NCBI GenBank assembly: GCA_012295275.1
Contig: CM022672.1
Coordinates: forward strand, 29,032,472 to 29,092,471
From: Chrysomallon squamiferum
Taxonomy: Eukaryota > Mollusca > Gastropoda > Neomphalida > Peltospiridae
Length of the DNA stretch: 60,000 bases
Direction: 5' to 3'
Made by a program: the position numbers and the translations under genes
The notes under the pieces: generated by a model
The model's input: the letters and a program-made list of their open reading frames with translations, nothing else
Databases searched by the model: none
Told to the model about the DNA's origin: nothing
Shown: positions 24,301-37,106 of the stretch, in pieces
How positions within the stretch are numbered: the stretch's first letter is position 1
How the letters are laid out: every line of letters starts with the position of its first letter

Positions 24301-25029
24301 GGTGAGTTCAACAAATTTTATCATGTGGCTGATGTCACAAGTGCTTAATATGATTCAAAATTTCCTCCCACCAAAAAACCCCCCAAACAAACAAAAATAC
24401 AAAAACAAAAATAATACAAACTGACTGTTTCCTTTTTTCTCAGTCAGCATTCTTCAATTGCTTAATATGGAAATGATTTGACTTTATCACTTCCTTTAAC
24501 ATTACATGGAAATGTATCAGTATTTTTTATCAATCATTTTATTTCACATAACAGGGAACAGTATGATTCATTTGTGACATGAACTTACTATCTAATTCTA
24601 CATATTTTGTGCTCGTTCCCTCCATCAGTGAATTTAATAATTAGCTAGGTTAATCTGAGGTTTACATTGCTGTTTAGTGTTTCTCTTGAACCAAGAGATT
24701 TTTATTTTCTTTCAGACATAATTTTTCTTGCTGCTGATCATTACCTTTCTCGATTCTGATGGAGTTTTCTGTGAAAACACGTTTGTTCATTAAATATCTG
24801 ACACCACAGACTTGCAGTCTCTCAACCTTTCGAGCAATATTTACAGATTCAGAAGTTTAAACTGCAGAATGACATTTTTATGTGATGTTTGTATTTTCAG
24901 AAGCGTGCTGTCAGACTACAACAACAGAAACAGAAGGATGAGATGCAGAGACTACAACAGCTGGAGAGAGAGCAGGAGAAGGAGAGGATGCTCACAGCCA
25001 GACTTGCCAAACAACATTCATACTCTTAA
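21315..25029 (+). CDS. BLOC1S6: Pallidin, BLOC-1 complex subunit 6 (frame broken in exon 5)
   Basis: Coding exons are 21315-21426, 21933-22034, 22437-22545, 23801-23888, 24213-24301 and 24901-25029. The first four introns have GT/AG ends and matching phases 1, 1, 2 and 0; the fifth fits only if the indel described below is allowed for. The product is ~207 aa (human pallidin 172 aa). The N-terminus is acidic and variable. The conserved part begins at exon 3 (LCSGFVKKFLPQLEKA), continues with QQVLIESVEQEKARFAEC and AKLYYNKLVALKK, and ends in the helical LQQQKQKDEMQRLQQLEREQ and MLTARLAKQ, which match the pallidin C-terminus. Pallidin is a coiled-coil subunit of BLOC-1, which acts in endosome-to-lysosome-related-organelle trafficking and binds syntaxin. 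Exon 5 contains A8 at 24255-24262. Six A's would continue into EMLFLHDKSVKLK and fit the phase-0 junction with exon 6. As written the frame goes to KKCCFSMINQ-stop. The 5'UTR is spliced (acceptor at 21300). Confidence 0.85.
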
Positions 25030-25700
25030 CAGGACACACAAGGCGAAAAATTACAAAATTTGAACAAACAAAATTGTTTTTCAGTTTTTGACATGACCAT
25101 TTAGAAAATGTACATAAAAAATTAACTTTTTCAGATAAATGTTTCACGTGTTTTGCAAAATGAAGTGCACATACACAGATTACATAATAATGATGAGTAA
25201 CATCACCCCTACAGCAATGATAAGTGGAAATATTGTTTATAAAACTTCATTTTTTAATCTTTTATCAGCTATCTTTTTTTGTACTAACGTTCTTGGAATA
25301 ATGCTGTAGAAAACTATTTGTGCTAGAGTTTCCAGATTTGGAATATATAAATTTAAAAACATTCTGAGTAAATATTCCTTATCTGAAATTATAGAAGAGT
25401 GTTGGAAATGTTATCAGTTGTAGATATATTTTATCAATTGCTTGTAGAGATGATCTACAGAATCTTTATATTAAATATTTCTAAATTCTATGCAAAATGT
25501 GAATTCTGTATACTAAACCTTTCAGAAACAGTAAATTGTTACTATCTTGTTTGCTCAGAGAAAGTTAAAACTTCTGGAATTGTTGATCATGGATGTTCAG
25601 CCTATTTTATAAATTATTGTTTGTTGCTAAACGTACATTCTGTATATTTATTTTTTGTTATTTCTAATTAAATTATGGTCTTAGATATATAAATATCCTG

Positions 25701-25706
25701 AATAAA
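25701..25706 (+). promoter_or_regulatory. Candidate polyadenylation signal of BLOC1S6
   Basis: AATAAA about 670 nt past the TAA stop. The stretch in between is AT-rich, repeat-free and plausibly 3'UTR. Confidence 0.4.
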
Positions 25707-26259
25707 ATTGGTATATTTTGTTAATATTAAATGTATCATTGTAAATGGACACAACAGTGGCATGCTGTGTGTGTTTTGTGTGATATGGTTTGTGAGCTTA
25801 GTGTTTTGTGCACTGTGTGATGTGCTGTATGATATGCTTGATCTGTTGTGTGTGTGTGTTGTCTTCTGCACATTAAACACATGCACTGCACAACAGATGT
25901 ACTATCTATGCAAGACAGAACAAAAACACATCCAGTGTTTGGTGGCTAGTGTACATGTGATATTTTGATATTTTGGTGTGGTTTCTGTCTTATGTGTGAG
26001 TGTGTGGCCGCGATAAGTTGTGGTTTGTGTGGTACCTCGTAACACTGGATTTGTTTCTGAGAATCCCTGTCTTTGCAAAATATAACCACGCAAAATATGC
26101 ACACACATTTACACTTTCTCACTCAAAAATAATTATATTTAATTATATTTTTGATGTCACATATTCACACACACACACACATACACACACAAACACAGAC
26201 ACAAATAGCTAAAGGTAATGTTTTTATGAATGTATATATGAGTAGATATGGATGTATGT

Positions 26260-26410
26260 ATTTATTTTATAAAATATAGAATATTGTTTCTACAAATAAT
26301 TGTATATGACTAAAAAAAAAATATATATATATAACTAAACAAATAATATTGACAAAATCACACATTTGTCTAGTCTTCATAATATTTTATCTAAATACTT
26401 GGTTATAGAT
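26260..26410 (+). repeat. Direct repeat copy 1
   Basis: Shares AGAATATTGTTTCTACAAAT and, further on, TTGTCT..TCTTCATAATA..ATCTAAATA.TTGGTT with 27175-27295. It is diverged, with a small length difference between the two blocks. Confidence 0.6.
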
Positions 26411-26555
26411 GCTTTATTTAAGAAATTCTTTCATGACTCACATCCCCTTTATATATACAGATTCAGTTTTAGGATTGAATTACTTCAGTTTTCAATAAAA
26501 TAATATAATTATTTGTCGTCAAAGTTATTTTTTTTTTTTTACTGTTATCATCATC

Positions 26556-26955
26556 AGTTAATTAATTAATAGGTAAAATGAAACGAAATGTCGATTATGA
26601 AATGATCTGGAAGCAAAATAAATAGGACACTGTATTGTTTAATGTCATTTTTACAGAATAGTTATGATAAAATGATTACGTCATCAGAAAAACTTAATAA
26701 CATTTCTTCAGAAATAAAATTCAGTGTCATTGTGAAAATATTGTTTGACAAAATGCTGATTTGTGATTGGCTGAACCAATTAGAGCTATTTACAAGTTGA
26801 TGTCTTACATTACCGATGTCTTACATGACTTCCAACTAATATTCAATTAAGAGAAAATTTATATTCTTGTAAAATTAATTTATACTAAGCAATATGACAT
26901 TGATAAATAATTATATTTTTCCTTTTTGGTGTTATCAACGAATTTAAATATTGCT
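26556..26955 (+). repeat. Dispersed repeat, left copy of an inverted pair
   Basis: Aligns over nearly its whole length with the reverse complement of 32715-33131, roughly 80-85% by eye. Shared blocks include GATAAAATGATTAC, ACATTTCTTCAGAAATAA, TTCCAACTAATATTCAATTA and CCTTTTTGGTGTTATCAA. The outer end is an ATTA-rich run in both copies. Confidence 0.85.
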
Positions 26956-27174
26956 CAACAATTACACACTAGTTAGCTAAGTGTTTTTCTGATGATTTTC
27001 TTAATACCAAAATATTTCTTTTTAATATTATTAATAGTGTGTTCTCATTAACTTGAATTAAATCTCGTTAAAAATGTAATCACTTTGTGGAAGTTTACTA
27101 AATTACAGATAATGAGGTCATCTGAGTTCCATTAAAATTTGGAGTTATAAAATAAAAATTAATGAGACAGATGT

Positions 27175-27294
27175 ATTTATTTATTTATTTATAACATATT
27201 ACAGAATATTGTTTCTACAAATAATTTTACTTTCTGACATTTTCAAAATTAAATTTTGTCTTCTTCATAATACGTAATCTAAATAATTGGTTTA

Positions 27295-27295
<1 letters not shown>
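27175..27295 (+). repeat. Direct repeat copy 2
   Basis: Second copy of the 26260-26410 repeat, in the same orientation about 920 bp downstream. It ends next to an (AT)n(GT)n run. Confidence 0.6.
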
Positions 27296-27330
<35 letters not shown>

Positions 27331-28027
27331 TATTTATAAGTGTGACTTGATATCCTTGCATGTTCACAGTTTTATTTTATTACAAGAAAACAACAATTTA
27401 AACAAAACAACAACTAAATAGTGAAAACAAACTACTTTTGACATTTTACAGTTTGGTACGAATGCACCATTATACAACGTTGAACACTGAGTCATTCTAA
27501 TCACCGATATGAACCGAAATGGTACAGTAATAGTCGATGTCGTCATCTTTCTTTTGTACAACATAAAATTGTTTATCAAACTTTTATAACATTTAAAATC
27601 AATTTCTTCAATTTACAATGACACGTAAATGCATACACATTTACATCCATATGCGATATTTCTATATGTTATACATTTTAAGTAGTCACCAAAACGCTAT
27701 GTAATGCGTGTGCGTATGTGAGTGTATATATATATATATATATTTGCATTTAAATTAATTGATCGTGAAATATATTCTGATTTGAAGGAATTCTTGTTTG
27801 AATACCGTCCGGGATTTATATGCACTTATATGACATATGTGTTTGCGTAACCACAACGTTTGACGTACCAGTTATGTAGCAGTGGTCTGGGAGAAAAAAC
27901 TAATTGTAAGGAGGTCCAACAACGTTTGATTCTGCACCCCCGGTAAATCAAAATGTGTAACATATGTATGTTTATTCGTCGTTGCATTAAGCACATAATA
28001 TATATACACATATATATTGTGTATGTA

Positions 28028-28062
<35 letters not shown>

Positions 28063-28365
28063 GCGTGTAACGTGTACGTAATGTATACATGAACATCGTG
28101 GCACTAAAATATAATATTTTGTTTGTTCGCTTTAACGGCAGACTTTAATATTACAGTGAGTTAGAATAACAATATTTTCGAATTAAACTGGGAATCAATT
28201 GACATGTGTCAATATCCTTGGTTTATCTCCAAGTGACTCGCGTTTATAACAGTTATTATTACCTTCTGTGACTGCAGAGAGAAACAAAATCAGATCTGGA
28301 TGGTAACGTATGTTTTCAGTAGAAATTATTTTGACAATTCTGAACTGAAGCACACACATATACAC

Positions 28366-28457
<92 letters not shown>
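28366..28457. repeat. (GA)n microsatellite
   Basis: About 45 dinucleotides, 130 bp upstream of the start codon of the secreted-protein gene. This makes it part of that gene's promoter or 5'UTR region. Confidence 0.98.
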
Positions 28458-28462
<5 letters not shown>

Positions 28463-28586
28463 AAGAGAAGTAACAGTAATAGTAGTAGTAGTACTGGTTT
28501 TAGTAACTGTAGTCTGAAGTATTATCATTTTAACTATTCAATTTCTTTTTAGGTAAAGAGATAAAGAAAGAAAAAGAAATTTTAAA

Positions 28587-29921
28587 ATGATATCTGAACA
28601 CTTTGTGGTGATTCTTGCTCTGACTGTATTTGCGGATTCTGGTAAGTTTCAGTTTCTGTATTTTACATCAATTCTTTTGATTTTTATATCAATATAAATT
28701 ACATTGTTTTATTATTAAGCTAATATATATATACATACATACAAAGAGAGCATTCACTGGATTATAGAAATAAATAAGGATCTCTTATTCGAAATTCCAA
28801 AATACAAAACGTTTTCTTAGCAGCAGAAATAATGATATGCAATTTTCTGACTTTTTTTTTGCATATACAAACTGTATTTTATGCACAAAATTATTAATAA
28901 TATTATATAAAATATCCTGTAAAAAGGTTCGAGTGGTGGTATGGTTCGGCGTGGGTATTGGCGGATACGGACACTTGCAAACTGGATATGGTGGATATGG
29001 ACAACTGTACACTGGGTCTAGTGGATATGGTGGTAGAACCTACTACGGTAGTACTAGCAGCAGCTCTAATTTCGGTGGATTTGGCGGCAGACGAATATCA
29101 GGATGGCGAAGAGATATTGAAAATACCCGTGAGTTTTATTATTATTATTGTTATTATTGTTATTCTGTTGTTATTATTGTTGTTGTTATTGTTATTATAG
29201 TTATTATTAACAAACATAATTATTGTTATTGTTTTTATCATCATCATATTCATAATTATTAGTAGTAGGAGTATTGATAGTAGTAGTACTTGTAGTATTA
29301 GAAGTATTTGTCATAATAATAGTAATAGTAATAATAGCAGCTTTAGCAGTTGTAGTTTTGTTATGTTATTAATAGTAGTAGTAATGACAGAAGTAGCAGT
29401 AATACTTTTTTGGTTGTTGTTGTAGAAGAGTAATAGTACCTACCACTACTACTACTACTACTACATCTACTACAACCGTAACTACTACTAAAGTTAATTT
29501 TAAATATTTATTAACTTATTCAAATCTTTATTTGTAACTCTTAATTACCGATAATTTTGTCTAGTGTCATTCATTCATTATTCATTCTTACTTTCATTCG
29601 TTCATTTTAGATCAAAGACCTGACCATTCAGATTTTGAAACCTTATGGAAACCTAATAGGAATGGACCTGAATGTGAGTGTTATTTATTTATTTTATTTT
29701 ATTTTATTTTATTTTATTTGTTGTTGTCACTGTATTAACACTTCTTTTTGTTTAAAAAATCTAGTAATTAAAATGTAATTATTTAATATAACAGTAAATA
29801 AATATTATAATGAAATAACTGAATACAAACAATTTAATTGATCATTTCAGATGTCGTCGACACGTTTAACAAATGGCCGAAGACCAAGAAAATTAGGAAT
29901 AGGAATAGGAAAAAAAATTAA
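28587..29921 (+). CDS. Secreted Gly/Tyr-rich protein with basic tail (novel, 4 exons)
   Basis: Exons are 28587-28641, 28934-29128, 29611-29673 and 29851-29921. All three junctions are phase 1 with GT/AG, giving 127 aa. Exon 1 encodes a short hydrophobic leader (MISEHFVVILALTVFADS), a plausible signal peptide. Exon 2 has GY/GGYG repeats (GIGGYGHLQTGYGGYGQLY, then SSGYGGRTYYGSTSSSS, then NFGGFGGRR). Exons 3-4 give an acidic/polar linker (RPDHSDFETLWKPNRNGPE) and a strongly basic end (KWPKTKKIRNRNRKKN). Composition resembles shell-matrix, byssal or antimicrobial Gly-rich peptides; the function is not known. Symmetric phase-1 exons are typical of secreted modular proteins. The exon 2 acceptor is ambiguous: AAAAAG at 28926 would put the Gly/Tyr block out of frame, whereas CGAG at 28933 keeps it. 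The stop lies at the edge of a dispersed repeat. Confidence 0.6.
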
Positions 29922-29985
29922 CGTACTAATCAGAGCAAGTGAAGCACGTCTGCGACGGGCACGCTTTCTGACAGGTCAGTGAAAT
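29919..29985 (-). repeat. Copy of a dispersed short element
   Basis: The reverse complement of 46274-46345: shared blocks are GACCTGTCAGAAAGCGTGCC, GTCGCAGACGTGCTTCAC, GCTCTGATTAG and ACGTTAATTT. It begins at the stop codon of the secreted-protein gene and would form its 3'UTR. Confidence 0.8.
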
Positions 29986-32094
29986 CGATTTTTCTACTAA
30001 ATTAACGTCATAATGATGTAGGACTAAAAAGAAACAATGTATCTATTACCTAAAACTGTTTAATGCCGCTAACTTTGATTAATTTATTTATATACCTTAC
30101 TTTTCACTCAGTTCTACTTTAAGTCAGTGGACTATTAAATAATTTCATAATATTGTTGTTGTTGTTGTTTTTGTTATTGTTGTTTGGTATTATTTTGATG
30201 ATTTGTTGTCGTTTTGTGTCTTTTATTCTGTTACAATAGAAACAGCAGCAACAACAACCGTTCTATTACTATTTCTATTTTCAAAGGTACTTTATTCGTC
30301 CATCCTACGATCTAATTATTAAAAAGCATTTTCATTCATTCGTCTTCTGTCGGTTTATTAAATTATTCGTTCATTCAAGTTGGGAAGACTGACTAAACAA
30401 ATTTAATGTATCAACTTACACACTTAACGGAATTTCGTCTGCTTTTGACAGTTCAAGTGGATGATTACTAAAAGAATGACCAGTTTGTCCGTCTCTTATT
30501 TGTCCACTTCACAAAGTCTGTCACATCTTCTTGGACTTAAATTTTTCTCGTTTAAACTGACGTTTGACTGACTTTACTAATGGAGAGAAAAGTATCAGAG
30601 GTTTTATCGTTACCACCAATCAGAAATTATTATTAGAAACGAGTTCTATTCAGATATGTCAAATTATAAAGTAAGGGACCTAAGTAAGTATTATTAAAGA
30701 TTTGTCATTAATGTCCTTAATTATCTCCCTTTAATTTTCTTCAAGATCAGTGGAAACTACTAACAATAATTTTTGTTACAAGTGGAACGTAGAAAGGACT
30801 GAAGTTCGAAGCGGTCGTTTCCTTTTACAGTTCAAGTGTATAAAATAGCAGGTGCCCGAAGCTGTCTTTACGTATAACGATATCGTTAACATCACCTTCA
30901 TGATCTCAGACATTCTTTATGAATGTCTTCGTTTGCTCAGAATATCACTGTACTAACAGGTCCAACCTTTTTGTTAACAGTGTCGTTTACTAAAGGTACT
31001 ACATAAATGATATATGCTGATAATCACTAACACCATCATCTAATGCTTACAGTTTCTGGCTTTGAACTGCTGGTCGTCGATTTGTGATCATCATCTTGCC
31101 GTTGGACAGCCATACTTATTTGCTAAATGACTATAAGTTCATGACACTGGTCAAATTAATGAAAAGAGTCACTGTAGATTTTAAGCTAGACCGATGACGT
31201 TTTTGTCCAAAAACTGCTGATGAACATTTCAGATTTTTTTCTTTGATAGGTAAAATATTCATAACTATCGACCAAATAAACCTAAAACATGCAGTTTGGA
31301 TTATAATTATTGTTCAGTTATAATGCATTTAGTAAAATCAATAAAACGCCGAAAAAAGGCAGACTTTTTCGATTTTTTTATGATTATATATCGAGAAGAT
31401 TTATATCATTTTAAATTAAAGCATCTTCAAGCCAATTTTCTTTCTCATTTATCTAGAATGGTCTATGAGGCATCCATGAAAATGGTTAAATCAAATAATT
31501 CTGGCATTTCATAACTTATTGAAACGTTGAAATTTTTCTACGGTGCGGTAACATAAGCTGCTTTTAGACACAGTATAAACAGTTTACATTTTTTTCAAGC
31601 GGGCTCTCCGTATTCAAAATATGATCCAGAATCTGTTTTATCATTATGCAACCAGTTAGATAATTATTGTTCATGTTTTGGTTGGTTTCAGAACCAAAAC
31701 TAAAATAAAAATAAACATTTGATTTACCTCTTGTGAAAGTAATAATTTTTAAATAAAATAATAAGTTAGCTGTAATATATATATTTTTTCTATAATGAAA
31801 GTGACTTTTACATTATACTGGGTAGGTAGCATGTGAGCTGTTACAGTGTAACGTAAATGACAATATCACGAATATGTATCTTTGTCTATGTCAGAAAACC
31901 TTTTTTGAAATTTAAGCAAAGGTATTTATTATAATCAGAATAGGATTGATATTATAAAACCAACATTTTAGAAAATATTTATTCAGATCTGTTGTTGTTC
32001 TTATTAACATATAGTAAAATTCTATACGAGAAGGTTTAATGATGTGATAATATTGTATTCACAAAATACATAAACAGATCTGTTCACCAATTTG

Positions 32095-32096
<2 letters not shown>
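29986..32096. other. Non-coding DNA downstream of the secreted-protein gene
   Basis: AT-rich with short (TTG)n runs near 30150. Open frames here (e.g. near 31296-31514) have no splice partner or motif, and I see no gene. Confidence 0.5.

Positions 32097-32184
<88 letters not shown>
32097..32184. repeat. (CT)n microsatellite
   Basis: About 44 uninterrupted CT dinucleotides. Confidence 0.98.
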
Positions 32185-32188
<4 letters not shown>

Positions 32189-32714
32189 CCTCTTTTATTA
32201 TTAGTTATTTCTGCTATAGTAGCTGTAGTAGTAGTATTTAGTGTTATTTGGCTGTAATGATTAAAAACAAATAAGACAGATGAATGAATTTCAAAATTCC
32301 ACTTTTTGTTGTATTTGTCTTCTTTCTAGATGATTCTATACTGCCCTTAGTGACTTCCTAATTTTACCACGTTTAGCCCTAACTAACGCAGGAAGACTTA
32401 TAAGTACTAATCTAGCAAAACATCTATAGTCTTTGCGAAAAATATTAAATGGTTAGGATGTCTTTTGTTAGTAAATTCAGTATGTTAAAATTTATATATA
32501 AATGTGTATGTCTGTGTAGAATCAGAATGTAATAGCTTAACATTAATATATTTATTGAATTTTATTAATACTTAAGACTAATAAGTACATGCCATTATTA
32601 AATTTCAAGTATTATTTATCAAAAAGAAAGTTTTCAGAACAGCTTTACAAAATATATTTATGGACTAAAGCCTACTCTGTACGTTGCACTTTGCTGACAA
32701 GAATCTTTAAATTA

Positions 32715-33131
32715 CTTCCATTGATAACACCAAAAAGGAAAAAATATGATTAATTATTTATCAGTGCCATATCACTTAGTATGAATTAAGTTCACGAGAA
32801 CATAAATTATCTCTTAATTGAATATTAGTTGGAAGTCAACAAGGTCACCACTAATGTCGTCTGCTCGCTGTAAGACGTCAACTTGTAATTAGCTCTGATT
32901 GATTCAATTACAAACCAGCATTTTGTTAAAGAATATTTTCTCAATGTGACTGAACATTATTTCTGAAGAAATGTCATCCAGTTTTTTAATGATGTAATCA
33001 TTTTATCACAGATTACTATTTTGTTCAAATGCCATTACAGAATATGGAGTTTAATAACCTATTTATTTTGCTTTCTAATTATTTTATAATCAGCCTTTCG
33101 TTTTAATTTATTTTATTAATTAATCAATTAA
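32715..33131 (-). repeat. Dispersed repeat, right copy of an inverted pair
   Basis: Inverted homologue of 26556-26955. The pair encloses about 5.8 kb that includes the secreted-protein gene. No coding capacity. Confidence 0.85.
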
Positions 33132-34353
33132 TTAATTAATTAATATTAATATTATTATTATTATTATTAGTGGTAGTAGTAGTAGTAATAGTATTAATAG
33201 TAGTATATTATCCCAACAGTTGTGTATTTTTATTATTGTTGTTACTATAATTTTATGAGAGAGGTTTCTGATCAGATAGATGTTGTCCATACATACGTTT
33301 TAGTCGTTTAATTTCACAGAAAAAGTAATGATTTATATTCAAGCCTGAAACATATTCTAAATCCACTATTAGAACAACATAAACGATATTAAATGATGTT
33401 TTTCATGTTGGCCTGGTTGTAGATCCTTGGACAATTGTAATGACCCTAAACAGATCGCAGAAGCGTTAGTGCATAACAATATAAAGATAATTAGAATTTG
33501 CTACACGGCAAATTTTAAAAACCTCCATTTAATATCGCAACGGGATCGTCTAACGTGTCTCTTAAGGGTACCCATTAACCTCTATATTAAAAATATGTCT
33601 ATTTGTTTAATTGCCATTTTGATTTGAAACGTTTCCTTCATCCCTGGAGTCCTGTTGTGACAGATAACTTGGTTTAGTGTACCCGAGAGCTCGTGTTTGC
33701 CTTCACAAATCTTTTCTGGGCTCTTTTGTTTTGTTGTTGTCGTTCTTTTCGTTTCTTTTCTTTTCTTATTATTTTTTTTCTTATTCATGTTTTATTATTA
33801 TTATTATTTTTTTTTTTTGAAAGCTTTTTCTGGTAAAATCTGAATGAGAGTTTATCTTGAGATGTGATCGATTTAAAATTTCCATATAATTCTTCATTTC
33901 TTCTCGCCTCGCGTTATTTATTCTCTCTGCATATCGTTTCTTTATCCTGATTTACTTTTTTCTTTTTATCAATTATTTGCGTCTTTCTTATTTATCTTTC
34001 TATTTATTGATTTTTCTGTCTTTTTTTCTGTTTTTCCCAATCCCAAATTATGGTAGTTAAGTAAGCTGCACGACTCTATATAAAAATAAATAACTTACGA
34101 CGACAAATAATTATGAGCGATATTGTTTTATCTTGAAAACAGAAATAATCGATCTTACAACCGAACTCACACGCCAGTAAAGACATTTCTTTTTCTGCAC
34201 ATTATATTTTACTAAAACGTGATAGAATAATAACAAGCAACCTTGTTTATATCACGGGCGAATCTATTCTGTTTGCAGGGGAGGTAGGACGCGGCAGAAT
34301 TTCTTAAATAATAATAAAAAAAATAATAATAAAAAAAAAAAAAAAAAAAAAAA

Positions 34354-34389
<36 letters not shown>

Positions 34390-35244
34390 CAACTATTTAG
34401 ACTATGGTATGAAAAATAGACAAATTTGATTTTAGAAATCTACGATCTTTTTTAACGTGTATACAATTTTTCAAGAAGTCGGGGAGTTCTGTCCTACTTA
34501 ACACCCCACTGTGACTGCCGCAGCCGTCATTTTTCCAAGACTTCCATTACGGTCAAGACAGTGATAAATATTCTCCTATAACTTTTACATGGTTATCTTG
34601 TCATTTTGATAAATGCAAATTTGAAATTGAAATCACAATACAAATGTGCTGTCTTTTTACAAAACTATACTTCTATTTCAGACAGAAACAAGAAGAAAAA
34701 TGTAATAAATGGTTTTTCTTCAAGACCGTTAAAGTTTCATCGTCCATTAAACCCAAGACAGCAGATCAGCCCTGTGGTTTAATCACGTGTTCACTGAGTG
34801 AGTCGTTTCTAGAAATCCTGTTCTTCAGTTTATATATAAATCACTGGACCTCTTTGAATAATTTCTGTTTTCTGTTAGTGAGTGTCCTTCAGAATTTAAA
34901 TAGACAGATACAATTTTATTAAATAGATATATTTGAAAAACATCAACAAATAAATTTATTAAGTACGTAAGTAAGTAAATAAATACTACTATTAATACTA
35001 CAACAATAATTTATTATTGTGACCTCCAGTATAACAGCTTCGTACAATACTGTCTTGATTATATCAAACATTACTACCTATACTGCTATCAAATTAATCC
35101 TACAATTACTACTGTTGCTGCTGTTACTGTTATTACTACAACAGTAACAACAACAATGTAACTATTATCTTCTAATAACGTATTTACATCGTTATTTTTA
35201 TTTTGAAAAAAAAAAAAAGTACATTTATTTTTTTATTCATGTTG

Positions 35245-35287
<43 letters not shown>

Positions 35288-36999
35288 GATCATCATTTTC
35301 TTGTTTTTGTTGTTGTTTTAACATTTTAAATTCATTAATTTTCTACTTACTTTTTTGAATTTTTACTATTAATTAGTTCTGTGTTGTTTTTGTTGTTGTT
35401 GATGTTCCTGTTGTTTTCTCACTCTATCTTCTATCAGTGTAGCCTACGTCCTTACGCATATTGAGTCAAACAAGCGTTAAACGTAGAGAGGAAAATGTGT
35501 AACTTACGATCAGCAGGCTAAAATTACGTTATCCGCTATATTAATTTTAGTAACACGATCGTGACGTCAGTTATACGCGAGACGTTTAAAATTAAAGAAC
35601 GACTGGCAGACGCAGAAATGAGCAATCAGAAATGTCTAACGCGACGGGATATTTTAAATATAAGTGACAGTTATATAATTATAGTTACCAATATAATTTA
35701 CTATTTCTAATTTTCCACATTTTTTTTCTCCCTCTGGCATGTAGTTTTTTTTAATGCTATTTTTTCATTTTTCTTAAATTTAAATTGTATGTATGTATGT
35801 ATGTATGTATGTATATGTTTATGTATGTATGTGTGTAACTGTTTATGTATGTCTGTATAACCTATTTTAAGAATTGCAAGATGAGTTATGATTCAAGCAA
35901 TTTCTTTTATGTTTTCTATTTTTAATACGGAAGTCACTAACAAATCAATGTAACACGATATCTGCCAAATAGCAGGAACCAATTATTTTAATTTTAAAAT
36001 CTAGCTCTAAATTTAAAAAAGAAAAAAAAAAAAGAAGAAAAAAGGAGAATTAGTGTTACGTTGTTTGAATGTCAATAAGCCTAATAATAGCAAAGCTCAT
36101 TTAGAAAAATCAAGCATGTTTGAAACTCTAGATTTTAATAAATTTAGTTATTTCAAGTGGGATTAATACATTCTTTTTTATCACTTGGGAGTAATGGTTT
36201 TCCTTTTTTCAAACCTGATAGAACCATGCAGGTAATGAAAGGGAAAATTCGTTACCTCAACCTTTTCGATTAACAGGAAAGAAATTTCTATCTACACCAT
36301 CCCATAGACTAGGAAATATGTTATCTCTGTATTTATAAATCAGATGTGAGATCAGAGCATGCTTTAGACATAAGTTAAAAAAACTACAGCTGGGGGCATG
36401 CCAATTCAAAGGAGCAGAAAAAAAAAAATGAGGGTAACATGAAATTCAGAATAAATATTTAGCAAATAAACAGTTTAAATGTTGCGCTGAATGAGCCACT
36501 AGCTTTAACGAGAAATAAAACAACTGAAGCACTGGCTAAGAATATTTTTTCTCACAAATTGAATACTGAAACTGAAATAATAATAATAATAATAATCAGC
36601 GGTTGTCTGACCCAAGTACAAATATAGGAGTCGCCAGTGGACAAGAACAGCAGAACACGTTTGACGTGACTGAATCACAATACAGCAGTAAAATAGGTTC
36701 CATTGCTTTGTCCATAATGAAATTATTATTGTCATCAGGGAATCAATCAACTATTTGAAAAATGCTACTTGCAATAATAAAGGTTCGCATTGGCCTGTTT
36801 TGTCAGTACAGATTCACAAGTTGTCTGCGAAGAGAGTGATGTTGTCAAAGAGAAAAGAGAGGGTGTCCTTCCATTCTATCTAACCGTTTTCCATTCAGTC
36901 ACTTTGTCAACAGGTTTTTTGGAACCAAATTTATCTATACCTGTTTTGTGAACAGTCTAAAATCTCTACATTCATTCTGCAGCCAGCACGAAGAATGAT
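33132..36999. other. Non-coding DNA rich in simple repeats
   Basis: Contains (ATT/GTA)n near 33150-33200, A-run plus (AAT)n at 34325-34388, (ATT)n at 35248-35286 and (ATGT)n at 35790-35812. The open frame at 33427-33627 has a possible acceptor (GTTGTAG) but no recognisable product. Confidence 0.5.
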
Positions 37000-37015
37000 A
37001 TTTCTAATACTAAGT

Positions 37016-37106
37016 GACAGTGACAATGACAGTGCAGTGACTTGACAGTGACAATGACAGTGAAATGACTTGACAATGATAATGCCTTGACTTGACAATA
37101 CCAATG
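37016..37106. repeat. Tandem repeat at the retrotransposon 3' end
   Basis: Degenerate TGACAATGACAGTGAAATGACT type units (about 29 bp built from a TGACA/AATGAC core) abut the 3' end of the retrotransposon relic. This is typical of the terminal microsatellites left by several non-LTR clades. Confidence 0.75.

Larger units (their letters stand above)
25707..28586. other. Intergenic DNA between BLOC1S6 and the secreted-protein gene
   Basis: Contains short CA/GT and AT repeats (26160-26190, 27296-27330, 28022-28062), the left copy of an inverted repeat (26556), two direct repeats (26260 and 27175) and a (GA)n tract (28366). Open frames here are made by simple repeats; I see no gene. Confidence 0.55.

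Noticed and set aside
33427-33627. Plus-strand open frame after a GTTGTAG acceptor
   Set aside because: No donor, partner exon or recognisable product; codon composition is ambiguous.
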